Shown: positions 17,550-24,986 of the stretch, piece by piece
Position numbering within the stretch: position 1 is the first letter of the stretch
How the letters are laid out: each line of letters starts with the position of its first letter
From: Streptomyces sp. ICC1
GTDB taxonomy: Bacteria > Actinomycetota > Actinomycetes > Streptomycetales > Streptomycetaceae
NCBI RefSeq assembly: GCF_003287935.1
Contig: NZ_CP030287.1
Coordinates: 1,922,001-1,986,000, forward strand
Direction of reading: 5' to 3'
DNA: 64,000 bases
The notes under the pieces: model-generated
Seen by the model: only the letters and a program-made list of their open reading frames with translations
Database searches by the model: none
What the model was told of the DNA's origin: nothing
Program-made: the position numbers and the translations under genes

Positions 17550-17755
17550 GGGGCTCCTGGCGGGCACGGTGAAGCGGACTCTGACGCAACGCGGCAAGGG
17601 CCGGACAGGGCGCACAGGTCACCCTGGTCGTGCTGCGGCTGAGGCTGGGGCTGGGGCTCCGCAGGCTGCGGGCCGGCGAGTTCCCGACCAGATCCGCGCG
17701 CCGGCCCGCAAGGTCACAGCGGTTCATCGGCAGGCGCGAAGCCTTCCCCACGTCG

Positions 17756-18235
17756 TCATAGTCCCCGCCACAGGCGCGTGAGGCGGCCGATGTAGGGGCG
17801 GGGCTGATAGGGGTCGAAGTCGGGTGTGGCGTCCAGCCGGCGCAGCAGGTGGAACTGGTGGGGTGCGCGCTGGAGGTCGCGGATGGGGGCCCATTCGTCG
17901 GCGACGGGCCACTGATTCAGCTGGGTTTGGATACCGGGGTGCCATTGCTCCCAGGTCTTGGCACTGACCCAGCCCAGCTGGCGCAGTTCCAGCTCGTCCT
18001 CACAAAGCCGCAAGTACAGTCGTACGGCTCTGAGTTCCTCGCCGACGCATTCCGTGCCGTCCTCCTCGGCGACGAGAGCCGATACGGGGAAGCGGTCGAG
18101 GACTTGCCAGTAGCGTGCGATGTAGGCGTCTTCGATGGTTTTGACGCGGGCTTTGGCGGCGCCGATTGAGCCGGTGATCAGTGCGCTGAGGCCGACGACT
18201 CCGGTGCCGAAGGCGACCCAGAATTCTGCTTTCAC
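17756..18235 (-). CDS. hypothetical protein with N-terminal membrane anchor
   Basis: 159 residues. Residues 5-27 (FWVAFGTGVVGLSALITGSI) form one membrane helix. The rest is a soluble, helical, Trp- and Leu-rich domain (RAVRLYLRLCEDELELRQLGWVS). Layout resembles DUF4760-like membrane-tethered proteins, but I cannot assign a family firmly. It lies inside the repeat-bounded module and its upstream region contains the right copy of the repeat. Confidence 0.6.
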   Translation of the reverse strand: MKAEFWVAFGTGVVGLSALITGSIGAAKARVKTIEDAYIARYWQVLDRFPVSALVAEEDGTECVGEELRAVRLYLRLCEDELELRQLGWVSAKTWEQWHPGIQTQLNQWPVADEWAPIRDLQRAPHQFHLLRRLDATPDFDPYQPRPYIGRLTRLWRGL

Positions 18236-18340
18236 GTTGTGGTGTCCTCAGGTAATAGGGGTCGGGCAGTGCGCCGCCCGAAGGAGCAGCGCCGGGTGCG
18301 GGTGTTGGCGCCGTCGTAGCCGGGGAGTCGACATTGTGCG

Positions 18341-18480
18341 GCACCCACGACAACCGCCCCCCCCGTACCCGGTTCTGCCCCTGCGACCCAAGCCAACAGT
18401 GGCCACTGACAAGCCCGGGCGATCAGGCGCGGCACCGGGTGGAGCGTCAGACCTGCCGCCGCAGCCACGAGTCGAGAGCC
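18341..18480. repeat. direct repeat, right copy (140 bp)
   Basis: Partner of 17094-17230 at an offset of 1250 bp. Here the shared 3' part is the native C-terminus of the HAD gene. The start-codon region of the 16661 gene is reproduced (GTGGGTGC) but now leads only into a short open frame of about 37 codons. Confidence 0.9.
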
Positions 18481-18950
18481 GCGAAGTCGCCCTCGGTCAG
18501 ACCGCGGCGGGGATCGACGCGATGGAGCAGGGCGGCGACCCAGGTCCGATCGGTGTCGGTGATCTCGTCGTCGACCCACGCGAACGCGCGCCCGGCCGCC
18601 CGATCGACGAGTGCGCGGGTCTTCCAGTGCAGGCCGCTTGCCTCGTCCTGGTCATCGAGGGCGGACGGCTCCGGCCAGACCATCACCGGCAGTTGCGGCA
18701 GACCCAGGCGAGGGGCCACGCGCTCGTTCGCGTCGTCCATCCACGTCGTCGCCCAGACGACCTCGCACGGGAGCGCCGCCAGCCGGGGCCCGTGCCCGGG
18801 GTCCATCCGGGTCAGCAGCGGATTCACGCCGGCGCCGAGCGGTTCGCCGTCCACCGCGTACGTCGGATACCGCTTCGGCGGCCCTCCGAACGGGATCAGC
18901 GGGCCATCGACATCGAGGAACAGCAGCGGAAGCCGCGCGGAGCCGGTCAT
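18447..18950 (-). CDS. HAD domain-containing protein
   Basis: 167 residues. LLFLDVDGPLIPFG near the N-terminus is the HAD motif I (DxDG); WATTWMDDANE is motif II-like and WVDDEITDTDR motif IV. This group (secreted-type 'HAD domain in Swiss Army Knife RNA repair proteins'-like) is common as stand-alone proteins in actinomycetes; the substrate is unknown. ATG at 18950 overlaps the stop of the DUF3626 gene (ATGA), so the two form an operon. Confidence 0.8.
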   Translation of the reverse strand: MTGSARLPLLFLDVDGPLIPFGGPPKRYPTYAVDGEPLGAGVNPLLTRMDPGHGPRLAALPCEVVWATTWMDDANERVAPRLGLPQLPVMVWPEPSALDDQDEASGLHWKTRALVDRAAGRAFAWVDDEITDTDRTWVAALLHRVDPRRGLTEGDFAALDSWLRRQV

Positions 18951-19831
18951 GAGCGCACGATAGCGACAGATCCCGACGAGCCGCAGCCGGGCCCCGGGGG
19001 CGCCCCGAAGCGGCCCACGCAGTGCCACACCCGCTTGAGCGCCTGCTCGTCGTGGCGCCCGGAGCGGACCGCGTCCCCGACGACGCGCGGATCGAGCCGC
19101 CCGTCCCGGGCGATCGCCACGCCGAGGTCGACGTACTCCTGCCCGCGGTAGCCGGGATGGCGCCGGAGCTCGGCGACGGCGAGGCTGAACCCCGGATGCC
19201 ATTCGACCGGGCAGCGAAGGCGCCGCGCCGAGGCTTCCACGGCCGTACCGCGGTAGCAGGGGTCGAGGACCAGGGCCTCCACATCGCGGTCGAGCCGGAC
19301 CGGCCCGTGCACGTGAGCCTCGACGTAGTCGTCGAGCGCGTCCTGACCGTCGGACTCGGCGAGTCCGATCAACGCCATGCGGGCCGCGACACCGAAGGCG
19401 GACGGCTCCAGGAAGCTGTCCGGATAGCAGAACGTGGTCCGCTCCAGCGTCTCGGCGGCCAGCCGGAAGTGGGCGGACCCGAACCGCGGTGCCCCGCCGA
19501 CCACCTTGCGGCGGAAGTTCAGCGCTCCGTAGACCGGCCGGGCAGCCGCGGGCTCCCCGTCGTACGCCGCGCCGAAGATCCGGCTCTCCCAGCGCCAGCG
19601 GTCCCCGCCGGGGTGGGCGGTCAAGCCCCCGTTGCTCGTGCCCGTGACGAACTGCGAGTGGTACGTGCCGTCTTCGGCCAAGGCCTCGAGGATCGGCCTG
19701 CCGCCCGCCAAACGGTCCGGGTGGAAGTTGAGGGTCACCCGCAGCCTCGGATCCAAGGGGCCGCCGGACGACCGCTCCGCCACGTGGCGCAGGGCCTGTT
19801 CGTGAGGCGCGGGCAAGGCTCGGGAGTTCAT
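18947..19831 (-). CDS. DUF3626 domain-containing protein
   Basis: 294 residues. The sequence RVTLNFHPDR, DGTYHSQFVTGTSNGGLTA, RWRWESRIFGAAYD and PVYGALNFRR is the hallmark of DUF3626, a family found in actinomycetes and Acinetobacter, with conserved His, Ser and Arg residues but no known activity. It is translationally coupled to the HAD-domain gene, so the two may act on a common substrate. Confidence 0.85.
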   Translation of the reverse strand: MNSRALPAPHEQALRHVAERSSGGPLDPRLRVTLNFHPDRLAGGRPILEALAEDGTYHSQFVTGTSNGGLTAHPGGDRWRWESRIFGAAYDGEPAAARPVYGALNFRRKVVGGAPRFGSAHFRLAAETLERTTFCYPDSFLEPSAFGVAARMALIGLAESDGQDALDDYVEAHVHGPVRLDRDVEALVLDPCYRGTAVEASARRLRCPVEWHPGFSLAVAELRRHPGYRGQEYVDLGVAIARDGRLDPRVVGDAVRSGRHDEQALKRVWHCVGRFGAPPGPGCGSSGSVAIVRS

Positions 19832-19849
19832 CGGCCCAGTGTCGCCGAG

Positions 19850-20287
19850 TCAGGCGGCGGCGTTCGGGCCCTGAGTGGCCTTGACGTGCTGCATCGCGGT
19901 CAGCTTGCGCACGAAGAGCACGGCCAGCCCCGCGGCCACGACGGTGGTCAGGTCCGCCACCGTGCCGAAGGAGAAGACGTCGCGGAACTCCTCGGGCGTC
20001 CCGGCCGCCGCGTACCGCCGCGCGAAGTTCCAGCCGAGGATGACGCTGGCGACGAAGGTCAGCCACCAGGCGACCACCGCGGTGCCCGAGGTCTCCCGGT
20101 AGGAGCCGTCGCTCGCGTACTGGGTGCTGGCGTCCCAGGTCTCCCGCGCCGTGCGGTACGGCAGGAAGAAGTTCGCGAGCGGGACGAACCAGCCGCCGAT
20201 GGCCCAGCCCGCGGACTGGCTGAAGCCGTCGGGGCGGAACACCTGGCCGTTGCAGCGGACCCGGTGGAACCACATGAGGAAGACCAC
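19850..20287 (-). CDS. DUF4328 family membrane protein, apparently 5'-truncated
   Basis: 145 residues from a GTG at 20287. It contains the DUF4328 core FLMWFHRVRCNGQVF, GWAIGGWFVPLANFFLPYR and later helices (VVAWWLTFVASVILGW, TTVVAAGLAVLFV). The same frame continues upstream for about 50 codons with plausible family sequence (DSLTTLTGFALRGVHLATLV) but offers no ATG, GTG or TTG, and the first membrane helices expected of the family are absent. The 5' end was probably lost when the divergent acetyltransferase gene came to lie here. Confidence 0.55.
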   Translation of the reverse strand: MVFLMWFHRVRCNGQVFRPDGFSQSAGWAIGGWFVPLANFFLPYRTARETWDASTQYASDGSYRETSGTAVVAWWLTFVASVILGWNFARRYAAAGTPEEFRDVFSFGTVADLTTVVAAGLAVLFVRKLTAMQHVKATQGPNAAA

Positions 20288-20442
20288 GAGCGTGGCCAGG
20301 TGGACCCCTCGCAGCGCGAAACCGGTCAGGGTGGTGAGGGAGTCGACGAGGTCGAGGCCGTCTGCCTGGATGGCGGTGGCGGCAGTGAAGAGGCTCGTGC
20401 TCCAGCGGTGGTCCGCGATGAGCGTGGGGCAGAGTGGGGAGC

Positions 20443-20946
20443 ATGACGACGTACGAGACGATGGCGTTCCACCTTGAGACCGAGCGGCTGATACTGCGGC
20501 CGTGGGCGGAGTCGGATGCCGCCGAGTTCTGTGCCCTCCTCTCCGAACGCGGCAAGGGGACCCCCACGGTCGAGCACATCCGGACGTCCATCGCGGAGCT
20601 GCTCACCGCGACGGCGGAGACGGGGATCGCCCTGTTGCCCATCCAGCGCCGTGACGAAGGGGACTTCATCGGCTACTGCGGGCTGATCATCGGCCGCTCC
20701 ACCCTGGAGGAGCCGGAAATCGCGTACGAGCTGTTCCGGCACGCGCACGGGCGCGGCTACGCCACCGAAGCGGCCGGGGCGGTGGTCGATGCCGCTGGCG
20801 CGACCGGGCGGAAACGTCTCTGGTCGACCGTCGGCACGTGGAACACACCGTCGCTCCGCGTCCTGGAGAAGCTCGGCTTCGATCGGGACCGCGTTGCCAC
20901 GGACGACCGCGGTGAGCACGTATGGCTCACACGCTCGTTGCCGTGA
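20443..20946 (+). CDS. GNAT family N-acetyltransferase (RimJ/RimL type)
   Basis: 167 residues. FHLETERLILRPWAESDAAEF opens the fold (motif C/D of Acetyltransf_3), IGYCGLIIG gives beta4 and the acetyl-CoA loop is AYELFRHAHGRGYATEAAGAVVDA, ending NTPSLRVLEKLGF. The target may be a protein N-terminus or an antibiotic amine. Starts at 20434, 20443 and 20461 are all possible; 20443 is a compromise. The stop codon lies inside a 42-bp perfect palindrome. Confidence 0.8.
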   Translation: MTTYETMAFHLETERLILRPWAESDAAEFCALLSERGKGTPTVEHIRTSIAELLTATAETGIALLPIQRRDEGDFIGYCGLIIGRSTLEEPEIAYELFRHAHGRGYATEAAGAVVDAAGATGRKRLWSTVGTWNTPSLRVLEKLGFDRDRVATDDRGEHVWLTRSLP

Positions 20947-20977
20947 CGTCGACGTCGACGTCGACGTCACGGCAACG
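20936..20977. terminator. 42-bp perfect palindrome at gene end, probable terminator
   Basis: Two 21-nt halves are exact complements with no loop: the left half begins CGTTGCCGTGACGTCGAC. The centre is four GACGTC/GTCGAC overlaps. It includes the last codons and the stop of the acetyltransferase gene. Confidence 0.7.
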
Positions 20978-21085
20978 ACCGGGACGGGCCGGAAGGGTCC
21001 GTATCGTAGGCGCGAAGGCCGGTGATTCAGAGTCGGGGGCAGGGTGCAGGTCGGGGATCACACCAGGTGGGGCCGGGGTTTCCCG

Positions 21086-22216
21086 GTGAAGTACCTCCTG
21101 GTCCAAGAGGACGAGAACGGCGTGGAGCAGCTCTGGGGGAGGTGCGCGGGCGTCGAAGGGCTGTTCGTCGAACCGGTCCCGCTGCCGCGGGAGGTCGTCA
21201 CCCTTCGCGGATGCAGCCCCGACGGCGCGCTGAAGGACGTTCTCGCCGAGCCCGATGCCTCGTTCCGGGGGCTCGGTGAGGTGTGCGTCGAGGTCTGGGA
21301 CGAAGAGCGGCCCGTGCAGTGGTGGACCCTCGTCGACGCGGTGGTGGTGGCCCATCAACCGCACCCGGCGGACCCGGCGCGGTACGACATCGTGGTCGGC
21401 GCCGGAGTCATGGCCGACGTGGGGGCGCCGGTACGGTCGGCGGAACCGCGCTTCGAAATCTTCGGGGGAAGGCCGACCGGGAGCATGGGTCGGTGCACCG
21501 ATGTCGGGGGACTGTTCGGGCCGCGGGCGGAGCCGGCTCCCGTCCCCCTGGAGCTGATCGGATGCGAGGCCGTGGAGCCGCTGCTGACGGGGACTCAGCA
21601 ACCGCGCCGCTGGACGGGGAACGGGGCCGACCTCCTGGTGCTGGACCGCCACGGTGCGGTGATGGCCTCCTGCGCGGTGGGTCTGGACGTCGACGGAGCG
21701 CGCCCGTCCGTGCTCGGCGGCGGTCTCGAGGACATCACCCTCGCCGACGGCGGGGAGGACCGGCCGTCGCCGGCGGTCCGCCCGGTCTGGGAGCAGTGGT
21801 ACCAGGGCCCGCCGGCCGAGCCCAACGGGTGGGCTCCGTACGACTCACAGGGCAGGGAAGCGTGGTTGGAACTCAGCACCCGTGCCTGGCGGGTGCCCGT
21901 GCCCCGGCCGGACCGGTCCGGCGGTGAGCACCACCTCGACGGCCGGTTCGTCACGGACGTGCCCGGCGTGCACTGCGCGATCGCCGAGGCGCTGCTCGGG
22001 CCCGGGCGCTATTTCGGCAGGGAGTGGAACGCCTTCAAGGACTGCCTGGGCGGCGGATTCGGAGTGGTCCCGCCCTTCACCTTGATCTGGCACGACTCCG
22101 AGATCGCGCGCCGCGCACTCGCGGACGTCGTGGAGGACCTGGAGGGTCGGATCCCCTTCTTCGAGGAGACGGTGCGGCTCCTCGAACGACGGGGAGTCAC
22201 CGTCGTGCTCCGGTGA
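21086..22216 (+). CDS. barstar-domain protein with long N-terminal extension
   Basis: 376 residues from a GTG at 21086, where the protein opens KYLLVQEDENG; a GTG at 21044 would add 14 residues. The N-terminal ~280 residues contain Trp-rich beta segments (QLWGRCAGVEGLFVEP, RPVQWWTLVDAVVVA) of unknown fold. The C-terminal ~85 residues are a barstar-type fold: HHLDGRFVTDVPGVHCAIAE, GPGRYFGREWNAFKDCL and GGFGVVPPFTLIWHDS, the helix that inserts into a barnase-type RNase active site. No RNase gene is adjacent. Comparable Streptomyces proteins are annotated as barstar family; function is presumably RNase inhibition. Confidence 0.75.
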   Translation: MKYLLVQEDENGVEQLWGRCAGVEGLFVEPVPLPREVVTLRGCSPDGALKDVLAEPDASFRGLGEVCVEVWDEERPVQWWTLVDAVVVAHQPHPADPARYDIVVGAGVMADVGAPVRSAEPRFEIFGGRPTGSMGRCTDVGGLFGPRAEPAPVPLELIGCEAVEPLLTGTQQPRRWTGNGADLLVLDRHGAVMASCAVGLDVDGARPSVLGGGLEDITLADGGEDRPSPAVRPVWEQWYQGPPAEPNGWAPYDSQGREAWLELSTRAWRVPVPRPDRSGGEHHLDGRFVTDVPGVHCAIAEALLGPGRYFGREWNAFKDCLGGGFGVVPPFTLIWHDSEIARRALADVVEDLEGRIPFFEETVRLLERRGVTVVLR

Positions 22217-22269
22217 GCCGCGGGGATCGGGAGCGGGGCGCGCCCACCGATCGTGCAGGGACAGCCGTC

Positions 22270-22620
22270 TTGAGGATTCGACTCGCGATCTGTGGAAGCG
22301 TGGCCGCGCTCACCGTGTGCGCGGGCACGGTGGCGGTGGCACCCGCACCGGACGGGGCAAGCGAGGCCGGCACCGTCCCGGCCGGCAGCACGAGTCCGTC
22401 GGCCCCCTTGCGTCCCCGGGAACTGAAGTTCGCCATGGACGGGGTCCACCGCGCGGGGACACCGGGGGTGTTCGCCGAAGTCCGCGACGCCGGCCGGACA
22501 TGGCGCGGCGCTTCGGGAGTCGCCGACGTCGCGACCGGCCGTCCCGTCACACCCGACGGCGGCGCCAGTGCGGGTGCCGGTGCCGGGCGTGCCTCGCGGA
22601 CACAGGCCCTCGTCCCGTAG
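22270..22620 (+). pseudogene. truncated serine hydrolase (beta-lactamase/DD-peptidase family)
   Basis: 117 codons from a TTG at 22270. A signal peptide (IRLAICGSVAALTVCAGTVA) is followed by FAMDGVHRAGTPGVFAEVRDAGRTW and ASGVADVATGRPVTPDG, the start of a class C beta-lactamase-like serine hydrolase. Family members continue with RIGSVTKTF (catalytic SxxK) and another ~250 residues; here the frame turns into low-complexity Ala/Gly and stops. The catalytic serine is missing, so the remnant is not functional. Confidence 0.6.
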
Positions 22621-22642
22621 GAGTCCGTACGGGTTCGGGGAA

Positions 22643-23134
22643 TCAGGCCGGTGACGCCAGGAGTTCCTCCGCCGCGAGCACGGCGTCGTGCGCGGTGGGC
22701 CGGCCCATCAGGACGCACAGGGTGTACGCCGCGTCGTCCATGGCGCGCAGGGCGCCGGGGTCCGCGGGCGTGGCCGCCAGACGGGCCTGGCAGCCGCGAA
22801 GGCGCGAGAGGACCTCTTCGGCGCGGGTGCGGCTCGGCAGGACTCCGGTCCGCGCTTCGGCCGCGCGGCTCGGGGTCCGTGCCGCCGTGACGGCGTGGCG
22901 CAGGGCCCGTTCCAGGAGCGCCGGCAGCGGCGTACCGCCGGGGCCCGCGGCCATTGCCGCCGCGACGTCCAGCACGTTCACGTCGGCGAGGTCGGCCGCT
23001 GCCGCCAGGATCTTCTCCGCGTCGCGGACGGAGCACGGTGTCGTGGCCATCAGCATGCCCACGGCCGATGCCGCCGTCGGCCGTGCGAGCAGCGGTCTGC
23101 CCGGAGAGCCCTGGAGATCGGCTGGGTGAGACAT
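22643..23134 (-). CDS. ANTAR-like and DUF5133 domain regulator
   Basis: 163 residues. Residues ~18-65 (AASAVGMLMATTPCSVRDAEKILAAAADLADVNVLDVAAAM) resemble the three-helix ANTAR RNA-binding domain used in transcription antitermination. The C-terminal AMDDAAYTLCVLMGRPTAHDAVLAAEELL matches DUF5133, often fused to ANTAR in Streptomyces. It lacks a GAF or receiver sensor domain. ATG at 23134 is preceded by AAGGGA. Confidence 0.65.
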   Translation of the reverse strand: MSHPADLQGSPGRPLLARPTAASAVGMLMATTPCSVRDAEKILAAAADLADVNVLDVAAAMAAGPGGTPLPALLERALRHAVTAARTPSRAAEARTGVLPSRTRAEEVLSRLRGCQARLAATPADPGALRAMDDAAYTLCVLMGRPTAHDAVLAAEELLASPA

Positions 23135-23170
23135 GGGGGGATCCCTTCGATCCGAGGCCGCGAGGAGCGA

Positions 23171-23252
23171 GCGGGCACGTACGGCACGTACGGCACGTAC
23201 GGCACGTAGCGCGGGTGGGGCGCAGCGCGGGTGGGGCGCGTACGGCACGTAG
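23171..23252. repeat. short tandem repeats upstream of the DUF5133 gene
   Basis: Four copies of CGGCACGTA occur in 23174-23210. They are followed by two copies of GCGCGGGTGGGGCGC and one more CGTACGGCACGTA. The block lies in the 5' region of the DUF5133 gene and may affect its expression or simply be unstable sequence. Confidence 0.7.
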
Positions 23253-23350
23253 GGAAGCTATGCCCCGGTTCGGCCGCCCGGCACACGGCACGCTCCATCT
23301 GGGGGAACCCCCGACCGCCCGGTCCGGGTTCCGGGGTGCTCCCTGCCCGA

Positions 23351-23773
23351 TCAGGTGGGGGAGGGTTCGAGACCGAGGGCGCGGGCGCGTTCGGCGCGGC
23401 CTTCGATGAGGTGGCGGAAGCCGGCCAGGGCGTAGCGCTCGCCGGTGGAGGAGCCGGGTCCGGGGATGCCGGCGACGGTGGCCATGAACTGCTGGGGCTG
23501 GGCCTGCCAGCCGACGGCCAGGACGCGCAGGCCGAGGCATTCGGCCCGGCGGTGCAGGTCGAGGAGGAGGAGCAGGCCCGCCGTGTCCATGTACGGCACG
23601 TGGTGCAGGTCGACCATCAGGACCGCGGTGTCGGCGGTGATGTCCCGCAGGGCCTGGTGCAGCGCCGGTGCGGCGGAGGCGTCCAGACTTCCGATGGCGC
23701 TGATCAGCACGGTGTTGCCGCGGCACTCGGTCTCGGTGGTGAACGAAGCAGCCACGATGCCCCTTTCCGTCAT
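23351..23773 (-). CDS. STAS-domain anti-sigma factor antagonist
   Basis: 140 residues. STAS fold: NTVLISAIGSLDASAAPAL, then DTAVLMVDLHHVPYMDTAGLLLLLDLHRRA. In this family the phosphorylated Ser/Thr sits where DTAG is found, so Thr of MDTAG is the probable switch residue. It would sequester an anti-sigma factor kinase; no partner kinase is adjacent. ATG at 23773 with AAGGGG upstream. Confidence 0.8.
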   Translation of the reverse strand: MTERGIVAASFTTETECRGNTVLISAIGSLDASAAPALHQALRDITADTAVLMVDLHHVPYMDTAGLLLLLDLHRRAECLGLRVLAVGWQAQPQQFMATVAGIPGPGSSTGERYALAGFRHLIEGRAERARALGLEPSPT

Positions 23774-23896
23774 GGCCCGGGGCCGGGGTCCCGGACCTGA
23801 GGCTGCTCATCCTCGCGCGGGCCGGGGCCAGGCCGGGGTGCGGCGCGCCAGGAACGGGCTCGGGTTGCGGACCGGCCCCGACGTCCGGCTCTCGGT

Positions 23897-23942
23897 GTCA
23901 AGGTTTCCTTGACAAAGAGGATCATGTCAAGGAAACCTTGAC
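23897..23942. promoter_or_regulatory. double inverted-repeat operator before the membrane-protein/HTH pair
   Basis: GTCAAGGTTTCCTTGAC (23897-23913) and its exact complement (23926-23942) are separated by 12 bp. Each arm is itself a CAAGG-nnn-CCTTG dyad. The second copy ends 3 bp before the ATG at 23946. Such paired dyads overlapping a start are typical repressor operators; the HTH gene of the same operon is the natural candidate. Confidence 0.6.
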
Positions 23943-23945
23943 GTC

Positions 23946-24284
23946 ATGAGCACTTCACACGACGCCCCGACCGGGACCGGTACGTCCGGAGCCGTCCATT
24001 CCGCGGTTGCCTCCGCGCTGGGCCTGCTCGCCCTCGCGGTGAGTTTGATAGCCATGGCCATGGCTCTCGCCGACGACCTCGGGGCGGGCGGCACCGCCGC
24101 GCTCCTCGGGGCGGACCTCGTGCTCGTCGCGGTCATGGGCGTACTGATCTCCGCCCTGCGGACCCGGCCCGCCGGCGGCGACGGCTCCGTGGGCGGTCGG
24201 GCGCGGCGGGCCCGCGATGAGGAACGGCTCGACGAGCTCGAGCCGTTGGGCCCCTCCGGAGGCCCCGCGGACGCCGGGCGGTGA
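23946..24284 (+). CDS. small membrane protein
   Basis: 112 residues with two membrane helices (about 20-42 and 50-68: ALGLLALAVSLIAMAMAL and ALLGADLVLVAVMGVLISAL). A charged cytoplasmic tail ends in a Glu/Gly-rich segment. The family is not recognised. It is the first gene of an operon: its stop overlaps the GTG of the HTH gene, and a double operator sits directly at its start. A regulated membrane partner of the HTH protein is plausible. Confidence 0.65.
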   Translation: MSTSHDAPTGTGTSGAVHSAVASALGLLALAVSLIAMAMALADDLGAGGTAALLGADLVLVAVMGVLISALRTRPAGGDGSVGGRARRARDEERLDELEPLGPSGGPADAGR

Positions 24285-24907
24285 GCGAGGCCGAACTCCT
24301 CAGCCCGCAGGAGGTCGCCGCCATCCGGGAAGAGATCGCGGCTGCCGTGCTCGGCGCCCCGGAGGGGCTCGCCGAGTCGCTGGAGCGCGACCCGGAGGGA
24401 TTCCTGCGCCTGGTGGCCGCGGCCCGTGTCGGCGCCGAGGAATCCAGCCGCCTCCTGCGGGAGGCCATCCAAGGGGCCAGGGCGGCGGGCCACAGCTGGG
24501 ACAGCGTGGGCGGGGTCCTGGGGGTGAGCCGACAGGCGGCCCAGCAGCGGTTCGCCGTGAAGCCGTCCGCTCCGAAGGCCGGGCCGGCGGCGGGTGCGGC
24601 GGACCGGTCGCACGGGTCGGACCGGGTGGACCCGGCGGACGGATCCCCGGCGCGCCGGGTGATCACCCCGGTCACCGCGTTCAGCGAGCTGGCCGAACTC
24701 GACGGGGCCGGGCGCGACGGCTGGCACCTCGTGGACTACGGCCCGTTCTTCCTCGTGGTGGAAGCCTCCGACCGGGTCTGGGAGCACCGACGGGCCTTCG
24801 GCGGCCAACGCCGGCGGATGAAGACCGAGGGGTGGACGCAGGTGGGCGCCGGGTCCTTCCCCTGGCGCTACTACAAACGCCCCACGGACCGGCCGACCGA
24901 ACGCTGA
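24281..24907 (+). CDS. HTH DNA-binding protein
   Basis: 208 residues. A helix-turn-helix at about 66-95 (ARAAGHSWDSVGGVLGVSRQAAQQRF) resembles the recognition part of sigma-like or 'helix-turn-helix, AT hook-like' Streptomyces regulators. After a flexible Ala/Ser/Asp linker, the C-terminal half (FSELAELDGAGRDGWHLVDYGPFFLVVE) looks like a small ligand-binding or dimerisation domain. The GTG at 24281 overlaps the upstream stop. It probably binds the dyads at 23897-23942. Confidence 0.65.
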   Translation: MSEAELLSPQEVAAIREEIAAAVLGAPEGLAESLERDPEGFLRLVAAARVGAEESSRLLREAIQGARAAGHSWDSVGGVLGVSRQAAQQRFAVKPSAPKAGPAAGAADRSHGSDRVDPADGSPARRVITPVTAFSELAELDGAGRDGWHLVDYGPFFLVVEASDRVWEHRRAFGGQRRRMKTEGWTQVGAGSFPWRYYKRPTDRPTER

Positions 24908-24930
24908 ACCAGGGCCTGTTGTGAACGTGC

Positions 24931-24975
24931 CGACGGGCCGGACCAGGCGATGCCCAAGCCCGGCCCGGCCCGTCG
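24931..24975. terminator. bidirectional terminator between convergent genes
   Basis: Perfect 11-bp arms CGACGGGCCGG (24931-24941) and CCGGCCCGTCG (24965-24975) lie in the 79-bp gap between the convergent HTH and GNAT genes. Confidence 0.6.
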
Positions 24976-24986
24976 TCCGCTTGTCC

